64,000 bases of DNA from Catenuloplanes indicus (lineage in GTDB: Bacteria; Actinomycetota; Actinomycetes; Mycobacteriales; Micromonosporaceae), in the NCBI RefSeq assembly GCF_030813715.1, contig NZ_JAUSUZ010000001.1, positions 7,564,001 through 7,628,000 of the forward strand, written 5' to 3'. The position numbers and the translations under genes were made by a program. Under the pieces are notes generated by a model that was given only the letters and a program-made list of their open reading frames with translations, had not been told where the DNA came from and made no database searches. This document shows positions 1 to 9,732 of this stretch, one piece after another (position 1 is the stretch's first letter; each line of letters starts with the position of its first letter).

Positions 1-3000
1 TACGCCGGATACCGGGTCGAGGCCGGTGCGACCGCGCGCTCCCGCCTGTGGCTGCAGCTGAGCGGCTTCACCGGCGGCGTGGTCGGCCTGGCGTCCGGCC
101 AGCCGGCGCACGCGGCGCTTCCCGCGCTGCCCGGCGGCGGCAGCGCCGCGCGGTACCTGCTGCTGACCGCCACCGGCACCACCACGGTCCCGCAGAGTCA
201 CACGGTCACGCTGTACGACGGCGCGCCCGCCGCCGGCACGCCGCTGTGCACCCGGGCGTTCACCTACGCGGACGTGACCGACACGATCAAGGCGCTGGCG
301 AACAAGGTGCAGAGCGTGACCGCGTCCACGCCGGCGGCCACCGCGTCGCTCGGCGACGTGGTCACGGTGACCGTGCAGGGCAACACCGGCACGCTCGGCG
401 CCGGCCCGCCGAACGATCCCGGCGTGCTGGCCTACACGCCGAACGCGCTCGCCGGTTTCCCGGCCGGGGCGTGGCGGCTGGAACGCACCGAGCTGACGAT
501 CTCCCCGGACGGCACCGCACCTCCGGTCACCTACACCGACCGGCTCTACCTCACCGGCGCCAGCGGCCCCGCCCGCCCGTACACCGCCCGGTACGTGTTC
601 CGGGCGACCGGGCCGAGCGGCACGGCGGCGCCGCTCAAACCGATCCAGTACATCGCCAGCGGCACCCAGGTCAAACACACCGACATCGGGGGTACGGCGC
701 TCGGTGCGCTGCCCGCGGTCTCCGCGACCGCGCCGGTCACGCTCGGCAAGGAGGTCACCGCGCCGGCCGGTGCGATCCTGCCGGCCGGCGGTGGCGTGGC
801 CTCCTACGAGCTCACGCTAAGTAATGCTGCGAACACCGCCGGGCTCGTCGACTGGGTGTCCGACACGCTGCCCGCCGACGCCACCTACCAGCCAGGGAGC
901 CTGCGGATCGCCGGCCGGGCGGCCGCCGACCCGGACCTCGACGGGCGCACGCTCATCGTGCAGGGCCCGATCGGCGTACCGGCCGGTGGCAGCACCACGA
1001 TGACGTACTCGGTGTTGCTCGGCTCCACCGCCGGGACGCGGACCAACGCGGCGGTCGCGCACTTCGGCACGGTCGTGCTGGACCGCAGCGCGGACGTGAC
1101 CGCGTCCGCGCCGGCCGGGGCGGACGTGACCGTGCTCGGCGCCGCCGGCCTGAGCGTGCCCGACACGTCCGCCTCGACCACCGCCGGGAACCCGGTCACC
1201 GTCACCCCGCTGGACGGCGTCACGGCGCCGTCCGGCCTGCCGCTGCGGATCGTCTCGGCCGGCACCCCGTCGTCCGGTGCGGCCGTGCTCGGCACGGACG
1301 GGACGATCACCTACAACCCGGCGCCCGGCGCCTCCGGCACGACGACGTTCACCTACACGGCCACGGACGGGTACAGCACCGGCAGCGCGACCGTCACCGT
1401 GGCGGTCAGCCCGGTCGCGGCCGCGGACCTGTACAGCACCGGCAGGAACAGCACGCTCACCGCGAGCACCGGCGTGCTGGCCAACGATGCCTGCACCGGC
1501 TGCACGGTCAGCACGACGCCGGTCACCGGCCCACGCCTGAACGGCGCGGCCAGCGGGACGCTGACGCTGTCCGGCGACGGCACGTTCACGTACGTGCCGG
1601 CGTCGAATGCCACCGGCGCCGTCACGTTCACCTACCGGGCCACCGACGCGGCCGGGCGCGGCACCGACGGCCAGGTCACCATCAACGTCGCGGACCTCGC
1701 GCCGGACTACGCCACCACCGCCTACCAGACCGCGATCAACCCGCTGCCGCTGCAGGCCAACGACCCGGGGTGCAGCAACGCGTGCCGGCCGCAGGCGGGC
1801 AGTACACCGATGCTCGGCACGGTCGTCTACCCGACCGGCGGCGGCAGCGTGGTCACCTACACGCCGGGCGCCGGCACGTGGGGACTGGACACGTTCTCCT
1901 ACGGCGTCACCGGCAACAGCGGCGGCGTCACCACGCCGGTCACCGTGCTGATCGCGCCGCCCGCGGTCACCGGGCAGACCGCGTACGGCACCGAGCTCAC
2001 CACCGCGCTGCCAGCCGGGGGCTCGTGCGGCCGCTGCGTCTACGCGCCCGGGACCGCGCCCGCACACGGCACGGTCACGGTCGGCGCGGCCACCGGCGTC
2101 TCCACCTACCAGCCGGCCGCCGGGTACGCGGGGGCGGACTCCTACACGTACCAGGTGCGCGACCCGGACACCGGCCTGCGCGTCACCGGCACCGTCACGG
2201 TCACGGTCGGGCCCCGCGCCGTGGACGACCGCGCGAGCGTGCTGCTCGGCGAGACCGTCACCGGCGACGCGGCCGGCAACGACGCCTGCCCGGCCACCTG
2301 CACCCGTACGCTGCTGACCGGCCCGTCGTCGGGCACGCTGACGCTGCACGCGGACGGCACCTTCGACTACAGCCCGGGTGGCGACATCGGTACGTTCACC
2401 GCCACATACCGGATCGCCAGCTCGGTCTCCGGGCCGGTGACCGAGGACGGCACCATCGCGCTGACCGTCCGCGGCGCGGTCGACGACACCGCCGGCACCG
2501 CGCCCGGGCAGGCGGTCACCGTGGACGTGCGCGCCAACGACCCGTGCACCGCGTGCACGCTCACCGCGGTCACCAGCCCGCCGTCCGGCACGGCCGTGAT
2601 CAGCGGCGGCGCGGTCGTCTTCACCCCGGTGGCCGGGTTCACCGGGCAGGCCCGGGTGCCGTACACGCTCACCCGTGGTGGCGCCACCACGACCGCGACC
2701 GTGGTCGTCACCGTGACGCCGCGCGCGGTCGACGACACGGTCACCACCGTCGACGGGACACCGGTGGAGGTCCTGCCGCTGGCGAACGACCTGTGCGCGG
2801 GCTGCACGCTCACGATCACCGGGGCGCCCGCGACCGGCTCCGCAACCGTGGACGGGGACGTGGTCACGTACGCCCCGGCCGGCACGGGCACGGTCACGGT
2901 CGGCTACCGCGTCACGGACCCGGCCGGTGCGACCGCGACCGGCACGGTCACCGTCACGGTGATGGCGGCGCCGGACGTGCGGCCGGACAGCGCGAGCACC

Positions 3001-5364
3001 ACCGGTCCCGCGCCCGTGGTCACGGACGTGCTGGCCAACGACGACTGCACCGGGTGCACGATCACGATCACCACCGATCCGGGGTACGGCGCCGCGACCG
3101 TCGACGTGCGCGGCCGGGTGCACTACACGGCCGCGCCGCGGTTCAGCGGGGTGGACACCTACCGGTACACCGCGACGCGCCCGGGCACCGGGGCGTACGC
3201 GTCCGCCGTCGTGACCGTGACCGTGGCGCCACAGGCGCGGGACGACACCGCGGCGACCCGGATCGGCGTGCCGGTCGCCGTGGACGTGCTGGCCGGCGAC
3301 GCCTGCACGGACTGCACGATCAGCACGTCGGTCACCGGCGGCGCGGTCACCGCCGGCGGCACCGGCGGGACGGTCACGGTCACGCCGGTCGCCGGGTGGG
3401 CCGGTGTCGCGACGGTCGTCTACACCGCGACCGACCCGGTGACCGGGCTGAGCGGCACGGCGACGCTCACGGTCGAGGTCGACGACGCGCGGCCCGACTC
3501 CGCGACCGCGGCGCCGGGCGCCGCCGTCACCGGGCTGGACGTGCTGGCCAACGACCACTGCCCGGGCTGCACGGTGACGGCGGTCGGTACCGCGTCGGCC
3601 GGAACCGCGTCGTTCCAGGGCGGGACGGTCGGCTGGACGCCACCGGCCGGCTTCGCCGGGATCGCGACGTTCGGGTACACCGCCGCGGGCGGGGCGCACA
3701 CGGTGTCCAGCACGGTGCGGATCCTGGTCGCGCCCGCACCGGCGGCGATCGCGGTGCCGGCCGGGCGGACCGGCACGGTGACGCCGGTGCCGGCGCCGGA
3801 CTGCGCGGCGTGCGTGCTCACCGCACTGACCAGCCCGGACCACGGGGACGTGGACGCCGCGAGCGACGGGTTCACCTATACGCCGGAGAGCGGGTACACC
3901 GGGGCGGACGCGTTCGAGTACCGGCTGACCGACCGGGTGTCGGGGCGGAGCGTCACGGCGACGGCGACGCTGGACGTGGCGGTGCGGGCGGCGGCGCCGG
4001 GCGTGACGGTGACGGCGGAGGCGGCGGGCGGGCCGGTGACCGGCGTGGCCGGGGCGAGCCGCACCTGGGCGTGGGACGTGACGAACAGCGGCGACCAGGT
4101 GCTGCGGGCGATCACCGCGGTGGCGGACGACGCGGGGGCGGTCAGCTGCCCGGCGGCGGTGCTGGCGGTGGGCGCCGGGATGCGCTGCACGGCGGTGCGG
4201 GCGTTCACCCAGGCGCAGGTCGACGCGGGGGAGGCGAAGGTCCGGCTGACGGTGACGGGGACGCCGGACGCGGGGAGCGTGGTCACCGACGACGACGAGG
4301 CCGTGGTGGTGCTGGTCCGCCGGACCCCGCCGTCGGCGAGTCCGTCCGTGAGCCCGCCGGCGGCCTCGCCGACTCCGTCACCGCCGGTGAGCCCCTCACC
4401 GGCTGTCTCACCCAGCCCTTCGCCGGCCGCATCACCCAGCGTGTCGCCGAGTGCGTCTCCGGCCACGTCGCCGAGTGCTCTGCCGACCGCGTCGCCGAGT
4501 GCTCCGCCGACCGCGTCCCCGACCATCTCGCCGACCGCGTCCCCGACCGCGTCCCCGACCGCGTCCCCGACCGCGTCGCCGTCGCCGGCCGACGGGCCGC
4601 CGCCGGTCGGTGACAGCGTGGTCAGCGGCGTGGTCTGGTTCGACCGCAACCAGGACGGCGACCGCGACGACGGCGAGTGGCCACTGCCCGGCGTCCCGGT
4701 CCAGCTCCGCGACGCGCCGTCGGTCGCGGCCGCGCTCGCCGCGGTCAGCACGACCGTCGCCGCCACCCCGGCCCGGACCGTCATCACCGGCCCGGACGGC
4801 GGCTACCGGTTCGGCGGCCTGCCCGCCGGCGCGTACCGGGTGACCGCGGTCGTCGACGTCGCCGGCTTCGCGTACACCTCGGACAGTGACGGCCGCGCCG
4901 ACTGGGCCGTCACCGTCCGTACCGGCACGTCCGGCACCGCGATCGCCGAGTTCGCCGGCATCGGCCGCGGCTCGGTGAACGGCACGATCTACAACAGCCT
5001 CACCGGCGACCCGATCGGCGGCGCGGACGTGACCTGCCGGTGGGCCGGCCTGGACGACACGCTGCGCACCACGGACGACGTGCTGATGGTGGCGGGCGCC
5101 GCCGGATCCGGCCGCTTCGCGCTGAGCCGGCTGCCGTTCGGCACGTACGAGTGCGGAGGTCGCGACCCGCGTACCGGCGCGACCTCCGCCGTCACCCAGG
5201 TATCGGTGCTGAGCACCGCCCGCCGGTACGTCCCACTACCGGTGAGCGACGCCCGGCCGCTGCCGGTCACCGGCGACCGGATCGGCACGCTGGTCGCGGC
5301 CGGCCTGCTGTTCCTGCTCGCCGGCGCCGCCGTCACCCGCCTCGGCAGCCGCCGGGCGGGGTAG
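1..5364 (+). CDS. Giant LPxTG-anchored surface repeat protein, 5' end outside window
   Basis: The frame is open from base 1, so about 1,787 C-terminal residues are visible and the true start lies upstream. In order it shows a DUF11-like 'conserved repeat' domain (about nt 730-1110), roughly ten cadherin/VCBS-like Ig-fold repeats of about 84 residues (nt 1150-3990), another CARDB/DUF11-like module, a Ser/Pro/Thr spacer with SPTA-type repeats (nt 4321-4600), an SdrD_B-like domain (WFDRNQDGDRDDGEW), a carboxypeptidase-regulatory-like fold, and a sorting signal: LPVTG at 5260-5274, a hydrophobic helix and the tail RLGSRRAG. Sortase attachment to the wall is known for this signal. Each Ig repeat carries a Cys pair where such repeats usually have Asp-rich calcium ligands. 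The role (adhesion or surface structure) is inferred. Confidence 0.88.
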   Translation, partial: YAGYRVEAGATARSRLWLQLSGFTGGVVGLASGQPAHAALPALPGGGSAARYLLLTATGTTTVPQSHTVTLYDGAPAAGTPLCTRAFTYADVTDTIKALANKVQSVTASTPAATASLGDVVTVTVQGNTGTLGAGPPNDPGVLAYTPNALAGFPAGAWRLERTELTISPDGTAPPVTYTDRLYLTGASGPARPYTARYVFRATGPSGTAAPLKPIQYIASGTQVKHTDIGGTALGALPAVSATAPVTLGKEVTAPAGAILPAGGGVASYELTLSNAANTAGLVDWVSDTLPADATYQPGSLRIAGRAAADPDLDGRTLIVQGPIGVPAGGSTTMTYSVLLGSTAGTRTNAAVAHFGTVVLDRSADVTASAPAGADVTVLGAAGLSVPDTSASTTAGNPVTVTPLDGVTAPSGLPLRIVSAGTPSSGAAVLGTDGTITYNPAPGASGTTTFTYTATDGYSTGSATVTVAVSPVAAADLYSTGRNSTLTASTGVLANDACTGCTVSTTPVTGPRLNGAASGTLTLSGDGTFTYVPASNATGAVTFTYRATDAAGRGTDGQVTINVADLAPDYATTAYQTAINPLPLQANDPGCSNACRPQAGSTPMLGTVVYPTGGGSVVTYTPGAGTWGLDTFSYGVTGNSGGVTTPVTVLIAPPAVTGQTAYGTELTTALPAGGSCGRCVYAPGTAPAHGTVTVGAATGVSTYQPAAGYAGADSYTYQVRDPDTGLRVTGTVTVTVGPRAVDDRASVLLGETVTGDAAGNDACPATCTRTLLTGPSSGTLTLHADGTFDYSPGGDIGTFTATYRIASSVSGPVTEDGTIALTVRGAVDDTAGTAPGQAVTVDVRANDPCTACTLTAVTSPPSGTAVISGGAVVFTPVAGFTGQARVPYTLTRGGATTTATVVVTVTPRAVDDTVTTVDGTPVEVLPLANDLCAGCTLTITGAPATGSATVDGDVVTYAPAGTGTVTVGYRVTDPAGATATGTVTVTVMAAPDVRPDSASTTGPAPVVTDVLANDDCTGCTITITTDPGYGAATVDVRGRVHYTAAPRFSGVDTYRYTATRPGTGAYASAVVTVTVAPQARDDTAATRIGVPVAVDVLAGDACTDCTISTSVTGGAVTAGGTGGTVTVTPVAGWAGVATVVYTATDPVTGLSGTATLTVEVDDARPDSATAAPGAAVTGLDVLANDHCPGCTVTAVGTASAGTASFQGGTVGWTPPAGFAGIATFGYTAAGGAHTVSSTVRILVAPAPAAIAVPAGRTGTVTPVPAPDCAACVLTALTSPDHGDVDAASDGFTYTPESGYTGADAFEYRLTDRVSGRSVTATATLDVAVRAAAPGVTVTAEAAGGPVTGVAGASRTWAWDVTNSGDQVLRAITAVADDAGAVSCPAAVLAVGAGMRCTAVRAFTQAQVDAGEAKVRLTVTGTPDAGSVVTDDDEAVVVLVRRTPPSASPSVSPPAASPTPSPPVSPSPAVSPSPSPAASPSVSPSASPATSPSALPTASPSAPPTASPTISPTASPTASPTASPTASPSPADGPPPVGDSVVSGVVWFDRNQDGDRDDGEWPLPGVPVQLRDAPSVAAALAAVSTTVAATPARTVITGPDGGYRFGGLPAGAYRVTAVVDVAGFAYTSDSDGRADWAVTVRTGTSGTAIAEFAGIGRGSVNGTIYNSLTGDPIGGADVTCRWAGLDDTLRTTDDVLMVAGAAGSGRFALSRLPFGTYECGGRDPRTGATSAVTQVSVLSTARRYVPLPVSDARPLPVTGDRIGTLVAAGLLFLLAGAAVTRLGSRRAG

Positions 5365-5370
5365 GCCGGG

Positions 5371-6549
5371 TCAGCCGCCGGTGCACTCGCCGGTGCCGGT
5401 GGCGCGCACCGCGTCCAGGCCGGACCGGGCCACCGGTGCGGCCTCGGCCGCGGTGAGCGCGAAGCCGGTCTCCGGGTCGCTGGCCGAGGCCGCGAAGATG
5501 ACGCCGAGGACGTTACCGCGCGGGTCGATCAGCGGGCCGCCGGAGTTGCCGCTGCGGACCAGCGCGCGGATCGTGTAGATCTCCCGGGTGACCTGGCCGG
5601 ACAGGTACAGGTCCGGTCCGCGCTGGTCCTGCATCTGCCGGACCCGGGCCGGCTGCGCGTCGTACGGGCCGTCCAGCGGGAAACCGAGCACGATCGCGCC
5701 CTCGCCCTGCGCGGCGGTGTCCGCCGACCACTTCATGGCCGGGGCACCCAGGCCGGGCACGTAGATGACGGCCAGGTCCCGGTCCGGGTCGTAGACCGTG
5801 ACCCGGCCGGTCAGCGACGACGTGCCGGCCTCCACCGTGACCGTGTCCGTGCCGGCGACCACGTGCGCGTTCGTCATCACGCGCTCGGTGGCGTAGACGA
5901 AGCCGGAACCCTCCAGCCGCCGCTCGCACGCGCCCGCCACGCCCAGCACCTTGACCACCGACTGCCGGGCCCGTTCCACCGCCGGTGTCCGGGCGAGCGC
6001 CGGGTCCGGTGCCGACACCCGCGGCGCGCGGGTGTCGTCCAGGCCGCCGAACACCTCCGGGAAACCGCGCGTGTTCAGCGTCTGCCGCAGGCCCTGGGAG
6101 AGCACCTCGGCCTGGTCCGGCATCACCCGGTCGACCGCTCCGAGCACGTAGCTGCCCTGGATCGACCGGGCCAGCCACGGAACGGACGACGACGCCAGCG
6201 GCACCGCGACCAGCCAGGCGACCAGCAGCACCGCGAGCGCCGACATCACCGCGCCGCCGATCTCGTCGGCGCGCTGCCCGGCCGGGTGCACGATGCCGTA
6301 CCGCAGCCGGGTCGCGAACCAGCCGGCCAGCGCCTGCGCCGCGACCGCGATCAGGAACACCGCCAGCAGCGACACGACCACGCGCAGGCCCGGGTCCGCG
6401 AGCATGGCCGCGATCACCGGGCCGACCTGCAGCCCGAGCAGCGCGCCGCTGAAGAAGCCGGCGAAGGACATCGTCCCCACCACGAAGCCCTGCCGGTAGC
6501 CGCTCGCCGCGAACAGCAGCACCAGCAGCAGGAGAACGACATCGGTCAT
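5371..6549 (-). CDS. marP: MarP-like membrane-anchored trypsin-fold serine protease
   Basis: This 392-residue protein has about four N-terminal membrane helices of the colicin V production (CvpA) type, followed by a periplasmic chymotrypsin-like protease domain. The triad is visible as His in NAHVV (about residue 228), Asp in DRDLAV (about 259) and Ser in GNSGGP (about 337). Cysteines at GACERR and near the C-terminus (GECTGG) match the disulfide pair known to activate Mycobacterium MarP (Rv3671c), which protects cells from acid and oxidative stress by processing wall hydrolases. I chose the ATG at 6549; an in-frame GTG lies two codons upstream. It converges on the surface-protein gene with only 6 bp between the stops, so a shared termination region is likely. 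Confidence 0.85.
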   Translation of the reverse strand: MTDVVLLLLVLLFAASGYRQGFVVGTMSFAGFFSGALLGLQVGPVIAAMLADPGLRVVVSLLAVFLIAVAAQALAGWFATRLRYGIVHPAGQRADEIGGAVMSALAVLLVAWLVAVPLASSSVPWLARSIQGSYVLGAVDRVMPDQAEVLSQGLRQTLNTRGFPEVFGGLDDTRAPRVSAPDPALARTPAVERARQSVVKVLGVAGACERRLEGSGFVYATERVMTNAHVVAGTDTVTVEAGTSSLTGRVTVYDPDRDLAVIYVPGLGAPAMKWSADTAAQGEGAIVLGFPLDGPYDAQPARVRQMQDQRGPDLYLSGQVTREIYTIRALVRSGNSGGPLIDPRGNVLGVIFAASASDPETGFALTAAEAAPVARSGLDAVRATGTGECTGG

Positions 6550-6580
6550 GAACACGGGTCAAGGGTAGGGGTGCGGCCGG

Positions 6581-7036
6581 TCAGGCGAAGAAGCTCATCG
6601 CCTCCCCGGCCGGGATCGGCGCCACCGCGGTCTGGTCGCGGACGATGTGCCAGTCCCGATCGGACGTCCGCCGCCAGACCAGCGAGTTGTGGCAGCGCAG
6701 GTGGGTGGTCTCGCCGTCGGTGCCGGTCAGCACCGCGATGAAGATCATGCGGCTGGCCGCGAGGTCGCCGGAGACCAGCACCTCCGGCTCCGACTCGATC
6801 GCGTGCGCCGCGGAGCGCAGCGCCTGGAAGCCCGGCCAGAACGCGTCCGCGTAGTCCTGCACGGTGCGGAACGTCCGGCGCCGTGGATCGGCCTCGTCGA
6901 AGAGGATCACGTCGGCGTCCATGTCGTAGAAACGGCCGAACACGTCGTGGAAGTCGCGCGGCGGCACGCCTTCCACCCGGTCCCAGCCGAAGATCCACTC
7001 TCGTTGCAACGCCGCCACGGTCTGTTCCTGTGTCAT
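6581..7036 (-). CDS. SnoaL/NTF2-fold protein (DUF4440-like)
   Basis: This 151-residue protein has the pattern of small NTF2-like cone-fold proteins: an N-terminal helix, WxxGxxxxD-type hydrophobic spacing, and a C-terminal sheet ending in VWRRTSDRDWHIVRDQTAV, typical of SnoaL/DUF4440 ketosteroid-isomerase-like members. Such proteins bind small hydrophobic ligands or act as isomerases and hydrolases, and nothing here fixes the substrate. The ATG at 7036 begins MTQEQTVAALQ; longer upstream frames are low-complexity and unlikely to be coding. It is divergent from the MarR gene that starts 86 bp away, so the regulator may control both. Confidence 0.7.
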   Translation of the reverse strand: MTQEQTVAALQREWIFGWDRVEGVPPRDFHDVFGRFYDMDADVILFDEADPRRRTFRTVQDYADAFWPGFQALRSAAHAIESEPEVLVSGDLAASRMIFIAVLTGTDGETTHLRCHNSLVWRRTSDRDWHIVRDQTAVAPIPAGEAMSFFA

Positions 7037-7122
7037 GGCCACCACGCTAGGGAGCACGCCCGCCCGGAACCAGGGTGCGCCGCACCCAGCCACGTAGACT
7101 GCGGGGCCGGGAGGTCGAGCAC

Positions 7123-7722
7123 ATGGAGGACGTTCCGGGGCCGCCGCCGGCCACGCAGCTGCTGATCGGGCTGGCCCGGCTGGGCCAGGCGGTCCGGATG
7201 GACGCGTGGCGCCACGCGGGCCCGCTGAACCTGACGCCGTTGCAGGCGGACATCCTGACGTTGCTGCACGGCAGCCGTACCCCGTTGCGCCAGGGCGATC
7301 TGGTCGCGGCGCTGGCCTCGACCGCACCCACGGTGTCGGACGCGGTGAAGGCGTTGCGCCGCAAGGAACTGCTGGCGGCGGTCCGGGACCCGGGCGACGC
7401 CCGGGTGCTGCGGCTCAGCCTGACCGAGGCCGGCCGCACCGAGGCCACCCGGCTGACCGAGGTGTCCGAGACGCTCGGCGGCGCCGTGTCCGCGCTGCCC
7501 GAGGAGGATTTCGCGGCGCTGCTGCGCGGCACCGCCACGCTGATGCGCGAGTTGCAGGACCGGAAGGCGATCCCGGTCTCGCAGATGTGCCTGACCTGCC
7601 GGTTCTTCGTGCCGGACGCACACCCCGCGGAGACCGGCAGACCGCACCACTGCAACTTCGTGGACGCCCCGTTCGGCGACGCCGAACTGCGCGTCTCCTG
7701 CCCGGATCACGAACCCCGCTGA
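7123..7722 (+). CDS. MarR-family regulator with Cys/His tail
   Basis: This 199-residue winged-helix regulator has a dimerisation helix, a DNA-binding helix-turn-helix (QGDLVAALASTAPTVSDAVK) and a wing with the MarR signature DPGDARVLRLSLTEAG (about residues 85-105). After the fold, a 45-residue tail carries CLTC, HHC and SCPDH. This spacing could bind a metal or act as a thiol switch, and I recall the tail as a conserved feature of one MarR subgroup. The ATG at 7123 follows GGGAGG at 7109-7114 with good spacing. A TAGACT -10-like hexamer lies at 7095-7100. Its likely target is the divergent NTF2-fold gene, which is inference from position. Confidence 0.85.
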   Translation: MEDVPGPPPATQLLIGLARLGQAVRMDAWRHAGPLNLTPLQADILTLLHGSRTPLRQGDLVAALASTAPTVSDAVKALRRKELLAAVRDPGDARVLRLSLTEAGRTEATRLTEVSETLGGAVSALPEEDFAALLRGTATLMRELQDRKAIPVSQMCLTCRFFVPDAHPAETGRPHHCNFVDAPFGDAELRVSCPDHEPR

Positions 7723-7734
7723 CCCACGGGCTAC

Positions 7735-7768
7735 GTGGCAGGGGCCCCGGCGTCGGAACCCCTGCCAC
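7735..7768. terminator. Bidirectional hairpin between convergent genes
   Basis: A perfect 10-bp stem, GTGGCAGGGG (7735-7744) with CCCCTGCCAC (7759-7768), and a 14-base loop lie between the stops of the MarR gene and the VWA gene. There is no U-tract, which is common for actinomycete hairpin terminators. Confidence 0.6.
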
Positions 7769-7774
7769 CGGGCG

Positions 7775-9547
7775 CTACTGCAGGCGGCCGGTGAAGGCCA
7801 GGACCAGCGTCTCGATCGCGGAGCCCGGCTCGCGCAGCACCAGGTTCCGCCCACCGGCCGCGGACGCGACCTGCTCCAGCGACTCCGCGTCCGCGTCCGG
7901 GCCGACCGCGATCGTGACGACCTGGACCGGCTTCTCCTTGATCTGCTCCTTGCCCAGCTTCTCGGTCAGCTGTGCCAGCGTCAGGCCGGTCGCGACCTCG
8001 TTCGCGCCGTCCGTGATGATCACGACCGAGTTCGTGCTGCCCGCCTCCCACTGCTTCTGCATGGTCTTGAACGCGTCGTAGACCGTGTCGTACAGCGGCG
8101 TGTCACCCTCGGCCCGCAGCTGCCCGACCGACTGGGTCAGCGCCTGCGCGCGCGGCACCGCACCGGCCATCGCCGGGTACGGCCCGAACGGCACCAGTTC
8201 CCGGTGCGGCTCGCCGCCGCGCCCGGAGAACTCCCACAGCCCGATGCTCATCGTGTGCGGCAGCAGGTTGAAGCCGGTACCGGCGGTCTGCTGCAACAGC
8301 GCCAGCCGGTTCAGCTGCGTGCCCGGCACCGGCTTGGTCATCGACCCGGACGTGTCCAGCACGACCAGCAGGTTCACCTTGCGCTGCAGGTCCGCCCAGG
8401 CGGCCATCACCTGGCTCAGCCGCTCCGGTGTGATCGCGGCCCGGGCGGCCGGCGGCGTGGCCGGGTAGCCGCCCTCGGACGGCAGCACCGCCGCGTCCGC
8501 CACCGCGCCGTCCGGCGTCCGCAGGTAGTGCCGGGCCAGGATGGCGCGCGCCTCCGCGCCGGTCAGGTACTCCCGGATCTCCGCGACCGCGGCCCGGTCC
8601 CGCTCGGACACCCAGTCCGCGGTCAGCGGCACGAACGGGAAGTCCGCCACGAACGTCTGCTGCGGGTCGTAGACCGGCGCCATCTCGCCACCCGGGTTCG
8701 CCGCGTTGAACTCCGCGACCTCCTTCTCCAGCGCCGGGAACGCGGCCACCACCGAGTTCGGGTCGACCGCGGCCGCGGTGGTCTGCGCCGCGAAGAACAC
8801 GCTCGCGTCCGGCGCGAACCCACCGACCACCCGGCTCACCTGAAGGCCTGCGATCAGCTGCTGCTCACCCAGCTCGCCGGTTCCGGTCGGGTCCAGGATG
8901 GACAGCACGGACGCGAGCCCGGCCGTCGACGTCGCCGGGTCGGTCAGCCCGACCCGCGCGTTCGCGTACTCCGGGTGCCCGGCCTTCGCCCACACGTCCG
9001 GCTGGGACAGCGCGCCGATCACGTCCTGCCGGCCCAGCTGCTTCTGCGGCCAGCCCAGCGCACCGGCCATCGGCTTGCGCAGCGCCAGCACGGCCGGCGA
9101 CGACGCGATGCTGGTCCCCTCCGCGGTGAGCAGCGCGGCCGCCTCCGGGCGCGAACCGGCCACGCTCAGCCAGACGCTTGAGTCCGGCACCCACACGTCC
9201 GGCTTGCCGCCGTCCCGGGCCGGGTCCCAGCCGGGCCCGACCGCGGCCGCGGCCTGCCCGGACTCCTGCACGACGGTGCGCGCGGTCAGGCACGCGCCGT
9301 CGACGGTGGGCCGCGTCGCGTTCCACTTCGCGACCGCCTGGTTGAGCGCCGGCTCCACGGCCGGGGAGGCCACCACGGTGACCGTCGACGACGACATGCA
9401 CCTGCCGGCCAGCGACAGCATGCCCTGCTGCCACAGCACGCCGATCGTGGCGGCCACCACGGCCAGGCAGAGCAGGATCACCAGAAATATCCGAAGCACG
9501 GTCAGGCCCGGCCGGCGGCGCCGGGCGACCACGCCGTTTGAATCCAT
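7775..9547 (-). CDS. Membrane-anchored solute-binding/VWA domain protein
   Basis: This 590-residue protein has a basic N-terminus and one membrane helix (about residues 18-45). A periplasmic binding protein type II-like domain follows (TVTVVASPAVEPALNQAV onward, to about 380). A C-terminal von Willebrand A domain has the MIDAS motif DTSGSM (about residue 397), a following Thr in DTPLYDT, and Asp in IITDGANE. The combination is common in actinobacteria as 'substrate-binding and VWA domain-containing protein'. It should sit outside the membrane and bind a ligand or protein through a divalent metal; the partner is unknown. AAAGG lies at a good distance before the ATG at 9547. It is divergent from the kinase-like gene at 9733. 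Confidence 0.8.
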   Translation of the reverse strand: MDSNGVVARRRRPGLTVLRIFLVILLCLAVVAATIGVLWQQGMLSLAGRCMSSSTVTVVASPAVEPALNQAVAKWNATRPTVDGACLTARTVVQESGQAAAAVGPGWDPARDGGKPDVWVPDSSVWLSVAGSRPEAAALLTAEGTSIASSPAVLALRKPMAGALGWPQKQLGRQDVIGALSQPDVWAKAGHPEYANARVGLTDPATSTAGLASVLSILDPTGTGELGEQQLIAGLQVSRVVGGFAPDASVFFAAQTTAAAVDPNSVVAAFPALEKEVAEFNAANPGGEMAPVYDPQQTFVADFPFVPLTADWVSERDRAAVAEIREYLTGAEARAILARHYLRTPDGAVADAAVLPSEGGYPATPPAARAAITPERLSQVMAAWADLQRKVNLLVVLDTSGSMTKPVPGTQLNRLALLQQTAGTGFNLLPHTMSIGLWEFSGRGGEPHRELVPFGPYPAMAGAVPRAQALTQSVGQLRAEGDTPLYDTVYDAFKTMQKQWEAGSTNSVVIITDGANEVATGLTLAQLTEKLGKEQIKEKPVQVVTIAVGPDADAESLEQVASAAGGRNLVLREPGSAIETLVLAFTGRLQ

Positions 9548-9732
9548 GGATGTCTACCTTTCCCAGGATTTGACGTGCGTACGGTATGCGGCGTCGGGCC
9601 GTTCGGGCGTGCATTGTGAACAACACGGCAACATTCGCAATCCGTGAACTCGGACGGCCCCGCCTCCGTTGCCAGGGCGTTGCTCCGGCCCGGGCGGCCT
9701 CGCCCGGGCGCACCCTTGGCGCGGACGGTGGG

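Noticed and set aside
817-4613. Long open frames antisense or out of frame to the surface protein (for example 817-3843 minus, 1770-4613 plus)
   Set aside because: Arg/Gly/Ala-rich translations without domains, fully inside a convincing gene; such shadows are expected at this GC content.
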